Source: Scylla paramamosain
Lineage: Eukaryota > Arthropoda > Malacostraca > Decapoda > Portunidae
Reading direction: 5' to 3'
Length of the DNA stretch: 64,000 nt
Assembly (NCBI RefSeq): GCF_035594125.1
Contig: NW_026973743.1
Span: forward strand, 37,501-101,500
Positions 18,322 to 41,100 of this stretch are shown piece by piece. Positions within the stretch are counted from its first letter, which is position 1. Each line of letters starts with the position of its first letter. A model generated the notes under the pieces. That model was not told the origin of the DNA, did not search any database, and saw only the letters and a program-made list of their open reading frames with translations. The position numbers were made by a program, and so were the translations under genes.

Positions 18322-18613
18322 AAGGTTACTAACCTAACCTAACTTATATCCTTGGGATGATTGTGGACTTAGTTTCTGGAGGCAGCGCGCTATTAATTTA
18401 ATTACTATGGCCTTACAAAAGCCTTCCCCACATTGAAAACATCACAGACATGTTCTATAGTAAGTACTCTATCACGTTGCAATGTGTTTTTAATGAATAG
18501 AGAGGAGGTCCAACCCTGCAGTTTTACCGAACAGATTAAGGGGGGCGACAGGGGTGGTACCTCCTGGGCACATAGTACATTCTGTGGCTTTGAAATCATA
18601 GTAAGTGTTTGTT

Positions 18614-19272
18614 GGGGGAATATGGACCTAAACCTCTTCTGAAGTAACCTTAGCCTTTTCTGAAGTTAATACTTACATGTCAGGTAGAATTAAGGTTGTA
18701 GCATATCTTGCAATATATATCAACTTACAGAAACTTGTTTAAGCAAAAAAAAGGTAAAAGGTTAATGAACTGATGCATCCCCATGCTACACACTCCTCGT
18801 CTGAGTTGTCGAGAGTCATTGCTGGCTGGCTGCTTGAGGTGTGTGGGGCAGGGCAGGGTTAGCCATTACAGGAATCACAATACTTAGTTATTTGAAGGTC
18901 TTGCTAACCTAGCCTAACCCTGACGTAACCTAAACTAACCTAACCCTAACCCTAATCCTTGCCTTTTTTTTTTTTTTTTTCATAATTAAGTAATAACTTC
19001 AAATAACTATAAGTATTCTGATTCCCTTAATGGCTAACCTCACCCTGCCCTGCACAGCTCCAGCAGCCAGCCAACAGTGACCCTCAAGCACTTGGAAGGG
19101 GAGGGTGTAGCATGGGAATGCATCAGTTCATTAAAACTTGTTTTTTTTTTTTTTTTTTTTTTTTTACAAGTTTCCAGAAGTTGATATATATTGCATGATA
19201 TTCTACAACCTTAATTCTATCTGACATGTACGTATTAACCCTAGAAGAGGCTGAGGTTATCTCCATATTATC
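18614..19272 (+). mobile_element. Foldback element: about 290-bp inverted arms with a CCTAA-rich loop
   Basis: The left arm (about 18614-18908) and the complement of the right arm (about 18983-19272) share, in order, TACATGTCAG, AGAATTAAGGTTGTAG, GCAATATATATCAACTT, TTAATGAACTGATGCAT, GGCTGGCTGCT, GGGCAGGG and TTAGCCATTA. The loop holds degenerate CCTAA repeats and poly-T. No ORF. A transcript through it would fold into a long double-stranded hairpin. It lies upstream of the first recognised DNAJC2 exon. Copy 2: about 45574-46254. Confidence 0.88.
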
Positions 19273-20075
19273 CTTTTCTTTCCCTCAGGCTTTATTTTTA
19301 GTTAATTGCTTTGAAAGAGATATCATAGAAACTTTGTTAATATATCTACATTTTATATCTATAGAATTTTAAGTTTTTCATTTTGTCCGAAAATACAATT
19401 TTTTTCACCGTTAATTTTCTCCACTCCTTTTCCTGTTTTCTTTTTACATTTTTAAGGTAGGGGGAGTGCAGGCCAAAATAAACCAAAGTTGGGAAGCCTG
19501 AAAAGTTTAAGGAGTAAAAACACTGTTTTGCGCAGAAAATCCTTAAAAAATAGTCAACAAACAGAGAATATCCCATCCCCCCCATATTCCCCACTACACT
19601 ATTCTAACTGTGAGATTACTAACCTTGCTAATTGGGAGGCTCCATCACCCAGATCTCCCATTATGCTATTCTTACCAGTAAATTGCAGTTTAACACCCAC
19701 AAATCCTATCTTTTTTCTGTCCCTAACAAGCTTGGAGACATGGTGGGAAAATGGAAGTTTTAGGGTGGAAGAAGCTAAATTATGCCAAATTTTGACATTC
19801 GTTGGAAAGTCTAAGGATGAGGTGCCATATATTGAAAACTGGGAACTTTCTAGCTTAACCTAACTTTACCCAACCTAACTGAAAGGCGAGTCCTGTCCCC
19901 CCTTTAAAGACACTAATCCAGCTTAACCAGTGCATCTTTCTCCAGTGGATGTCCCCATTAAGAACACTAACTTAACTTAACCAGGGGGCTTTTGTATGTA
20001 GATGAGAATTTCTCAGATGATGTTTTGGTGTATAGTCTCTGCAACAACATCTCTTTATCTTTCATGGTCTGTCTC

Positions 20076-20158
<83 letters not shown>

Positions 20159-20306
20159 TTTAGAGATGACCTTCTAGTTGTTCTTCTCTTATGGTATTTT
20201 TCTTTTCTGTCTCTTTCTGTACAATATGTCCTTTATTTCCTCAGCATCCTGAATAGTATTCTTGGTAATATCTGTTTTATTTTCTCTCTACCTCTCCCTT
20301 CCACAG
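19273..20306. other. Sequence upstream of the first recognised DNAJC2 exon
   Basis: No confident exon. A CCTAA-like stretch lies at about 19855-19882 and a GT microsatellite at 20078-20154. The missing DNAJC2 start exon could be here or further upstream. Confidence 0.5.
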
Positions 20307-29731
<9,425 letters not shown>

Positions 29732-30969
29732 GGAGCCAAACCCTGCTGTCTTCTTTCCTTTGTGAGTTCAGATGTAGCAAATTCTTGTAGCTGTTGTGTG
29801 AAGCAATATTGCTATCTGAAAATCTATCTCTTGTTCTATTTTTAAGCATTATGTCTCAGCAGTGCCACTTTTGGACTACCTGAATTGGAGGGACAGCTAC
29901 ATATATTGATGGGGACACAAAAGTGTAGCTAGGGATCTGTTTCTTTCCCCTCCACTTCTCCCTTTCTCTCCTTTATAACCTCATCCCCCAACTCTTCCAT
30001 CTCTTCCATCACACTTCACTTCCACTGCTTCCAATAAGTTGTCATGCAAAAAGCAAAATTAACACTTGGAAAAGTATTTTTAAGTGCTATGGGAAAACTG
30101 CTAATATTGAAAATTAATGTTGATAAGTGCAGAATTCTATACATTGCAGAAAGCAGATGCAAAACAGCATGTGCTTTTCCTTATCATCATAGTGTAGCTC
30201 TGGAGGACAGAAGGGCAATCTCCATTAATATGGCAGTAGCCACAAGGAAGCCACTTCCTGAAGAATGAATGGATCTGTGGCAGTTGTATAAAAAATTACA
30301 AGACGTGTGAAAAAGTGTGCGGTGATTGTGACTATAATAAGAAGTAATATGCAATGATGACCATGTGATTGCATACAAATGTGTACCTTCTTAATTTTCT
30401 AAAGGAAAACTACAGTCTTAAGTTTGATTTTAAAGTAACACTAAATTTACAAGGTGGGTAAGAGTAAAGATGCCACATGAAGAGCTGCAGGTAAATGCTG
30501 TGATTAGTGTAGATCCTAATGAAGAGTTACCATAGAAAATACACAAACATCATTGAGACAATAGTTGTGACTTAACATGCTTATACACATTCACAGGTCC
30601 TTGATACACATGATTCAAGCCTGACACTTGAGGAATATTACTTTGTAAGTAATGGAGGTGCAGCTCAGAGGTGTTTCAGAATATAGCTCTCAGTGGCTGA
30701 TGCATGGAATAAGTTCATGATGTGCGATTCAGTACCTCAAATAAGTGACTCAGTCTGTGATATAAGTAATAATGCAAGCTGTTGAATCATGGATGTGCGC
30801 CTCAGAATGTGTGACCTCGTAGCTTTGCCCGGACCAGCATAGTCAACCCTAACCTAGGCCAACACAGCCAGTAATAGCTTTGTGAAACACCAAAATATAG
30901 ATAATCATTATTATCATCTGCAGCCACCATGCTCACCCACCACCTACACAAAATTTAATGTCTTCCACT

Positions 30970-31012
<43 letters not shown>

Positions 31013-31013
31013 T

Positions 31014-31051
<38 letters not shown>

Positions 31052-31392
31052 ATAATTTTTGTTCATTGTTCGCATCTCGCTATGCACTCTACCTTCCATC
31101 ATATCTTCAGTTTTAAGCCTTTCGTAACGACATCATAAATTTGTGGATTGACTTTTATTTATTTATTTATTTATTTATTTTGTAGATCAAACCTGCTGTT
31201 TGGGTGTTCCTTTTTCACGTGATCGCATATCAGGGTCTTCTTTGAAGTATAAAGCACCACGTTATCTGCGACCTTTGATTTGTGACAGATATCATATGGT
31301 CATTATTAATAAAAGGAAGCAGATGGTAATAGTGAACTGCATTACATAACCACGCATCTGTCGCTTTGATAAACCAAAATGCAGTATTTCTG

Positions 31393-31425
<33 letters not shown>

Positions 31426-31501
31426 GTAGTAATAGTAGTAGTAGTAGTGGTAATAGCTGTAGTAGTACAAATACTATTTCGTATGACACAGAGACATGAG
31501 A

Positions 31502-31556
<55 letters not shown>

Positions 31557-31570
31557 GTAAAATTATACGA
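29732..31570. other. DNAJC2 3' region and intergenic DNA
   Basis: Holds the presumed DNAJC2 3' UTR, but no clear AATAAA within the first few hundred bases. Also an AT repeat (30971-31010), a GT repeat (31017-31048), ATTT repeats (31157-31180), TAC/TAG repeats (31388-31450) and an AAT repeat (31502-31555). No gene recognised. Confidence 0.6.
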
Positions 31571-32350
31571 ACTTAACACTGTTAGGCTCGTAGTGCGGAA
31601 GGTTGGCGGGCAGTAGCGGCCAATCAGACAGACGGACGTGTAGGGGAACTAAAACTACAGATAGCGACCTGATATCTACCCCGCCAGCCTTCATGATTGC
31701 GCTGAGGTACCCCGCCACCCAGATAAACCTCATTTGGCCCCAAGCCCACTGCACACACACGGTAATTCTTGTAGTGGTGTAATTGTAATGGGCGATTGTT
31801 GTTTATTTACTAAGTGGGTGGTAGTGTGTAGGATTGAGATCGTGGTGTGATGGTGGGTTATAGTGGGGGTGGTGTGGGGTATTGACACTATAACGCAACA
31901 CTGCACACACAAACAGACGGTAAATTTTCTAGTGATGTAGTAGTAATGGACTGGTGTAGGTTATGCATATTGAGAAATGGGTGGTGGTTGGTAGGATTGA
32001 GGTCATTACTATCGGAATGGGGCTGGTGGTTGTGGAGAGTACTGTGGGATACGTACACTTTATATTAAGCAACACAACACACGTTACCTCATTTCCACAC
32101 ACAACTCGCCCCGTGGACAGTTATGGTTTGTCATTTGCCAGTCATCCTCTATTTATACTTGTACACGTCAAGACGAGCCCTGCGGCAGACAAAACAGACT
32201 TAGTACTGAGTGATGACAAGCTCTCAGGTGCTGGTTTGTTTATCTCCCTCAGTGCGGTGATGTGACTGATTTTGTGGCGTCAGCTGATAGTCTGAGATGG
32301 CAAGGTGGCATCTGTCAACAGCAGTCGGGTGTCTCCTGCAACAGTGAAAG
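31571..32350 (+). promoter_or_regulatory. Candidate TMEM135 promoter region
   Basis: GC-shifted DNA with a CCAAT motif (GGCCAATCAG at about 31619), two degenerate direct repeats (about 31745-31900 and 31900-32075) that each contain CACACA, then ACGGTAA or similar, then GGGTGGT and GTAGGATTGAG, and unique sequence to 32350. Conserved in copy 2 (58508-59290) with almost no change. No transcription start is visible. Confidence 0.3.
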
Positions 32351-34168
<1,818 letters not shown>

Positions 34169-34217
34169 GTGAGGAGAGACAGGTACCAGCAGGAGCAGTA
34201 GTGGTAACAACAGCAGG

Positions 34218-34368
34218 ATGTGGAGCTTCAGCAAGATCCTGCCATACTCCTGCTATGAGCTCGGCCACTGCTGGAAACACTCGTGCTCCTCAGCCTCCTT
34301 TGAAATCTGTATCATTGGGTTCATTGAAAGCATCAAAATCTATGGTGTGGTGTACTTGGTATGTGACC

Positions 34369-34400
<32 letters not shown>

Positions 34401-36623
34401 AGAGGGATACTATCCTCATTGTGTCTAGTAAACTGTTCTGGCAACTGCACTGGCTTCCTAAGCTTGATGGAAGTTTAGAATATAATTTAAAAAGGTAACA
34501 CTTGGCAGTAAAGGGGTGATTGCGATAAAATATTGCATTGCATCTACTGTAATTTTATTTTGGCTCATTAGAATTATCTACAGTTACTGAAAATGTGTGT
34601 GATGGTGTCATTAGGTGACAAAATGTTAAAGATTACTGTTACTATATTGGTAAAAAGAGGTGAAAATGGATTATAGCTATGCATAGAACTTTTCATATCA
34701 ATTACCTTATGCCATGATAGATCTGGTGTAAGTAGAGTGTGAGGTGAAGGGGAATATGATTTTGCTTTCTGGCTTCAAAGGTGGAAGGAAGACTTTGATC
34801 AGGAGTTAATAATTTTACTTGCTTGCTTTCTTTATTTCTCCTTTTCTTTCCTTTTTCTTTTGAATTGGGAATGACACTTTGTATTTTGAGGTTTATCTTT
34901 GTAATATTAATGACTTGCATTTGTTTGCATGCAGCTAACCGGTCTTGTGAATGCTCGGAAAATAAGTATGAAGTATGGAAAAAAAGCTCTTGAAGAACTA
35001 CTTAACAACATCAGTTTGTTTCCTGACAGTCAATGCTTTTGGGTACATTGGCTCCTACTGTGTTGTCAGGTGAGCATGCCAGGTGTGGCCTTTCCCATGC
35101 ACATGTTGGGGCAGTTTGGAAGTAGTAAGTGTAATATACATGCTATTATACTGAGTGTGTCATGCTTGCTTTTACTCTGGGAAATTTATATGAAACCATG
35201 GAGTTGCATAACATAGTAATCTTTTTCTGTTTATCTACTTATTTGTTTATTTATTTTTTATGTTTTTGTGCATGGATAGTCAATTAATTAAGATATAGTA
35301 TAGTTTATGTGAATGAATACACATTTAAGTAGTCAGTGGTCATAGTGTGTTGTGATCAGCTCCCACAATTCTTGTTACTACACAAACCAAGTATAGTGCA
35401 TGAGTTCTTGTTGATTAGTTTGGAGAGAGGAGGTGACCATAGGATATTGATGAAGGACAGCCATTGAAGCACTTCATCATTAGCATATAAAATGACAAAA
35501 AAATTAGTATTTTCCAGTTGGAACAAGATAAAATACTGTAAAATAGAAAATACTGTATTTGACAGTTTATAAGACATATGGGGTTATAAGATGCATCTCA
35601 GTTTGGGCAGGCATTGAAAAAAAAAAAAAAGATAAATAAATGGGTTTAAGCTCTGTATATGAAGTGAAGGATTTAACCTGACATTTGATGCCCTCTCATA
35701 TGTATTCAGATCCTTATTAGATTCCAATATTTTTCCTTGGGAAATTTTATAATTTTGTAACTTATACGCCATTGTGTACACGTTGTTTCTGTGACCCCAT
35801 TATGTTGGGGAAATGGAATCTGGAAATTTTAAACACTATTGCATAAACTGTATTGCATGATTATTGTGCAGACCATCACCATGAGTCACCCTACTTTGTG
35901 ACTCTCTTTTCACTTATAAAATCTTTTGTTATGTTAGGTTTTCTGAAAAAAATATAGTTTCTCATTAGCTTCAAGTTTTGTTGAACACACATGCGAGATA
36001 AAAATGTTAAAAGATAGGCATAATTTCTGTTGTATGAAGGTGTATCTTACCTAAGGAACGCAGTGAACCTTGCATGTGTTGCCAGGTTTGATGTTTAACT
36101 AATGGTGAATTTGTTTTGGTACAAACAATGTAAGCATAGTCACTTAATTTCTTTCTGACTGGTGTTATTTTATGTGAATTACCATTAAGTATGATCTGTT
36201 ATACATTGTTACCTTACAAAAAAAAGAGTTGTTTTTGAGATTTAGAAATGATCATCACTTTGTTTACATGTGTGAAGATGTTTGTGGTTTGATTTAAGGG
36301 CCACTGTTGCCATAGACTTACTACTAGCCACTGCCCCAGAGCTGAACCTTGGCCTTATAAGACGCTGGCTAATTTTCTGAGACTTTTTTAAGGTGTGTCT
36401 TATAAGCTATCAAATACGGTAGCTGAAATTGAGTCACCTCTATGAAATGTCAAATTGTTTAATTGTTAATGATATGTTTGTTGTTTACTCCCACAGACAC
36501 ATTCTGCAGCACTTCAACTTTTTCACAGTCTCCTTTGTGCCAGGGTTCATTGGCAGCCTCATGGCCATCCTAGTGGAACGGCCAGCACGACGAACACTCC
36601 TGGGCATCTATGTTACCAATGTG
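34218..36623 (+). CDS. TMEM135: TMEM135-like protein, first three coding exons (copy 1)
   Basis: TMEM135 is a multi-pass peroxisomal/mitochondrial membrane protein linked to mitochondrial dynamics and lipid handling (family knowledge). Exon 1 34218-34358 starts MWSFSKILPYSCYELGHCWK, with a 5' UTR acceptor at about 34168. Exon 2 34935-35069 encodes LTGLVNARKISMKYGKK and, after a frame slip, LLKNYLTTSVCFLTVNAFGY. Exon 3 36497-36623 encodes RHILQHFNFFTVSFVPGF, GSLMAILVERPARRTLLGIY and VTNV, then donor GTGAGT. The order and the Cys-Tyr-Glu-x-Gly-His start match the TMEM135 N-terminus. Exon 2 has seven A where copy 2 has six, breaking the frame after KYGKK. Downstream exons are replaced by the duplication junction. 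Confidence 0.85.
34367..34395 (+). repeat. Poly-T run just after TMEM135 exon 1 donor
   Basis: About 28 T residues directly after GTATGTGACC. Copy 2 has a similar run at 61305-61333. Confidence 0.93.
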
Positions 36624-36679
36624 GTGAGTGCCAACGCTGCTTCTTCCCACCCTAATTTCTATTTGGGATTGCTCTTTAC

Positions 36680-36800
36680 AAAAGTCTTCTTCAGATGTTT
36701 CTGCTTTGAGGCATTCTTTCATCTAATCCTTTGTCTCTTGTGTCTTCATTGACATGGTCCTTCCATCTGATCCTATGTAGGTCTTCCTCTTCTTCGTGCT
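36680..36800 (-). mobile_element. LINE tail fragment at the duplication junction
   Basis: Minus-strand frame reads ARRRGRPT, then after a slip RIRWKDHVNEDTRDKGLDER, a form of the GRP-x-RW-x-D-x-V tail of RTE-type non-LTR reverse transcriptases. It is cut at about 36800, exactly where peroxidase sequence begins. The same fragment and cut occur at 63617-63738. Confidence 0.65.
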
Positions 36801-36815
36801 CCTCTTTCCACAGCT
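36790..36815 (+). other. Duplication junction 1
   Basis: TTCGTGCTC from the TMEM135 intron side joins CTCTTTCCACAGCTCAAGG from the peroxidase exon. Before the breakpoint the peroxidase side reads CACACG (5342-5347). The bases CTC are shared by both sides, so microhomology is at most about 3-4 bases. Confidence 0.9.
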
Positions 36816-36903
36816 CAAGGTTCACCCCGGGGAGGTCGCGACATGACACTCGGGGGTTCCTGGGGGTGAGGAAGGGATGAGGGGATAGCATTTTGTCTGT
36901 GTC

Positions 36904-36992
<89 letters not shown>

Positions 36993-37364
36993 GAGCAGTA
37001 CTTACAGGAAGGGGTCTGGAAGGTCAAAGACAGACCGCTGTTCACTTTCCACATTGTCACAGTTGTCACACAGAAGCTTGGCCAGTGTCACCTGTAGAGA
37101 AGAGACACACTTGAGCTCATTTGTTTGCTGCTAAAACACTTAATTTGTTAAGTAAGATCAAGATAAGTTAGCTAATTTGATTAGTAAGGTTAGACATAAC
37201 TAGATTTAGGACAGATTAGGTAATTAAGTTAAGTTTTGAGTAGATTTGGCAAGGTTACTTAGATTTTAAGTTGATTTGATAAGTAAGGTGATTTACTTTT
37301 ACTAATGCTACTATTATTTCTACTACTATTATTCCTTTCTATCCTATGGCTGACTGGGATAAGA

Positions 37365-37434
<70 letters not shown>

Positions 37435-38322
37435 CTTGTGTGGGATTGCCAGCCTGGTATATAAAGAGAAATGAACTATTACTATTACTACTACTGCTGC
37501 TCACCACCCACAGACAGAGATACTACTGCTACTATTATTACTATTACTACCACCACTACTTAACACCAACAGAGATACTATTACTACTACTGCTACCACC
37601 ACCACCACTCATTACTCACAGATGGATAGACTACTGCTACTGTTACTACCACCACCACCACCAAGGAAGACCCACCTTTCTTATTTCAGTGAGCTGAGGG
37701 TCGGTGAAGCGCACAAGTGGGTCAGCATTCTCATACCAGAACCGGTCACAGCAGCGGAGGTTCCTGAACTGAATGCCGAGGATGCAGCTGAACGTGGGAC
37801 CGACCAGTCCACCGTGCAGCGGCGTCTCAATCAATCCACCAGTGAACAGATCTATGTCATCCACGTGTGCGTACGTCCGTTTCATTCGCTCGATCACCGG
37901 CCTCGCTATCTCCCTGTGCAGGTCATCAAACGACCTCGCCCTGGTCAGGTTACAGAGGGCCCTGTACTCATTGTAAGGCTGCAGTCCATGGTCTCTGCCT
38001 CACTGGATGTTGAGGGCAGCCAGGTCCAGGCCAGAGAATGGCTGCCGCTTGTCTTCAAAGAGATGGTTGGTCACCTCATCTGTCAAGAACTGGTCCAGTG
38101 TCTCCATGGACACAGTAGTCAGGCCGCGGATGATCTCATCAAGCATCCCAGGCTGGTAGAGTAGGTCTGGGTTGAAGAAGTGTTCGCTCAGCTTGACAGG
38201 AGGGTTGCGCTTGGCAAATATTCCGTCCATGCGCTCCAGGGAAGGCTTGAGTAGAGAGTGGCCAAAGCGGAAGGCTATGCCAAATTCATTGAGCACTGTT
38301 GGGTTGCAGTATGCATCGTAAT

Positions 38323-38365
<43 letters not shown>

Positions 38366-38399
38366 TCATTAGGAGTGCAGTGTGTTAGAGGGAAATGTT

Positions 38400-38495
<96 letters not shown>

Positions 38496-39037
38496 AGTCA
38501 GCTGGCCTGGCATGGAGCGGGTCAGGGGGATGCAGAATGGCTGGCCAGATGATATATTGACAGGAGGGAAAAATGGATCGTTCTGAGGAATGGCTATGGG
38601 GAAACACTCAGGGTGGACTGTCTGGGGAGAGTCACATCTGCGGCAATCCAGAATCGAGTCTTGGAAACCTGGAAGAGAGAGAAGTGAATGTGTTTAGTGG
38701 GTGAGGTGAAGAGATGCTGGGCCAGGAGTCAGTGTATTTACAGACATGAAGTAAAGAGAGAATAAGTACTTTTTTTTTTATCAACACATACACAGTTAAG
38801 TTAATATTAGAAAACATATACCTGTTAACACTAGAATGAGAAAGAGAAACAGGAGATTTGATAACTAATGGAAAAAAACAGATAATGATAAACAACAAAG
38901 ATAGATTAGGTTAGGAACAGACTAAGAAAATATATAGTTTTAGTGACAAGTATGCAGAAATTAAAGAAAACTAGACATATAAAGATCAGGAGACAACAAA
39001 TCAATAGTTTATCAGACCTTGGAAGCTACAACTATGT

Positions 39038-39120
<83 letters not shown>

Positions 39121-41100
39121 CCTTTGTTGATGGGGGTGAAAATAATATCATGGTCAATAAACTGGCCCCACTGCATGACCATTAGGGTATAGCGGACATG
39201 CGGTGCAGACACGTCGTTGTGCATGTTGGTGGAAATGAGCCGAGGGGAAGGGAGAGGCTTGCCGGTGACTGAAGTGACGCGAGGTTTAGACAGACCTGGG
39301 GATGACAAGAGAAGGTTTAGGGGTATTTGAGTGTATTGTAAAGAAATTCATTTGTTTATCTATCTGTCAGGCTGGCAGTCCCACAGAAGGCAAGGTTTGG
39401 GGGTACTTGATTGTACTGTAAGGAAATTGGTTTGTTAATCTATCTATCTGTCAGGTTAGCAGTCCTATAGAAGATAAAGTATGGGGGTACTTCAGTGAGA
39501 ATTAAGTTTATATATCTATCTGTGACACTGGCAGTCCTATACAAAGCACAGACAAGGCACCACACACTCACACACACAATAATAACAGTAATATATCTAT
39601 CTGTCTGTCTGTCTATCTACATACAAGGCTAGCAATCCCACAGAAGCCAGCCCAGACAAGGCACCACACACTCACACACACAATAATAATAGTAATATAT
39701 CTATCTGTCTGTCTCTCTGTCTACAATACAAGGCTAGCATTCCCACACAGGCCAGCACAGACAAGGCACCACAGACTCATTTACAAACATATTTATTTAT
39801 ACTCTTTCCTAACTTTATCAAGCTTCAGTTCTTTATTTCTTGTCCTGTCCTGATTACTGACCCTGAGAATTTTGCTTATGTCATCCTTGTCATGCTCTCT
39901 ATATCACTTTGGGACCTCTAGCTGACTGAAATGACTTCTCTCTGATTCTTAACTTTATAAAGCCTGAACACATTATTTATGTTCTATCCCTAACACTAAT
40001 ACAGACACATAGACATCTATCTGATCTACTCTTGACTTTATCCCTTATTTCATCAAACTTAAACACTTAATTTCTTGACCTATCCCAAATACCAACACAC
40101 ACACATGCACACACACATATATATACACACATACACAGACATACAGACAGACAGACACTCACCGTCCTCATAAGAAGGACGTAGGAGTCGACTTTTTGCC
40201 CTGAACGACTTGCCGAAGGACGGGAAGTTAAGATTATTGCACCACCCTGTAGCTGTGCGGAAACGCAAAGTGTGGTCGCAGGGCAGTGTCTGGTCGTCAC
40301 GCTCAAACACGCTAGGAATTTCCGTGATATCGCTGACGTCAGTGTTAGGCAGAACCTCCATCAAATCCAGTACGTTGTTTGGGGAACCTGACTCGATGTC
40401 TTTGAGCTGGCCGTCTGCTGCCCGAGTCTTGCGTGACCTGGCTCTGGTGGTGGAGAGACTGTCAGTGGTGAGGCGTGGTAGACAAAACTGTGGTGTTTTT
40501 ATCATTTTCTCTGTTGTTTTATTGTTTGCTTGGCTTTCTGTTGTTAATTATTGGGAAATTTCTGCTGTTTTTGTGTCATGTTCACCTCAAAATACATCAG
40601 TCTAAGGCTCTGAATAACCCTTTCACTAACTAATGCACTCATCTATCACACAAACACATACTTGAATCTTCCTGAGGTCTTGCAGTCAATCTGGTTGGTG
40701 TCGGCCATGAGGATCTGGGTGTTTGCCGGGCCGCGCTGCACCTTGAGGAGGCCGCCAGAGAAGGCACGCAGCTCGTCACTCTCCTCCTTGCTGGACCCGT
40801 AGATCACCGACCCATCAATGAAGGATGTCACTTGGTTGATCTGTTCTCTGGGGCCTGTGTGAAGTGTCACCATTAATAAGACTAGTGAAGCAACATTACA
40901 TAAACTCAGTGATAGTATTTATGATAGCTCTCTGATAATTTACACCACCATCACCACCCATTACTTCACTTACCTGAAGGAATGGGGTCAATATCCACAG
41001 GTAAGGGAAATCCTGAGGTTCCTAAGGGGATTTGCTGAAGGGACCTCTCCTCTCTTCCTCCTCTTTCCCCATCCTCTCCTCCTCCCCAGACCTCCAATGC
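36802..41100 (-). pseudogene. Haem peroxidase copy 2: truncated, internally deleted, nonsense codon
   Basis: Exons matching copy 1: 40974-~41100, 40662-40854, 40163-40458, 39122-39295, 38492-38668, 37676-38322, 37006-37091 and the truncated 36802-36859. Missing are the three exons equivalent to 6958-7212, 8093-8201 and 8496-8593 (lost in a 2,075-bp deletion), plus the 3' part of the penultimate exon and the last exon (cut by the junction). Codon 38000-38002 is TGA where copy 1 has CGA for the first Arg of NIQRGRDHG. Exon 39122-39295, interrupted in copy 1, is open here. As assembled it cannot encode an active peroxidase. Confidence 0.88.
38396..38491 (+). repeat. Fused (CA)n at the peroxidase deletion site of copy 2
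   Basis: The left flank matches the flank of the CA tract at 6889; the right flank matches the flank of the CA tract ending at 9056. The 2,075-bp difference is explained by loss between the two CA tracts. Confidence 0.93.

Noticed and set aside
19489..19863. 124-codon plus-strand ORF as a DNAJC2 first exon
   Set aside because: Disrupted in copy 2 by several indels, no similarity to the DNAJC2 N-terminus and no donor in the required phase.
31292..31579. Hydrophobic Ile/Leu/Val-rich ORF
   Set aside because: Translation of AAT, TAC and TAG trinucleotide repeats.
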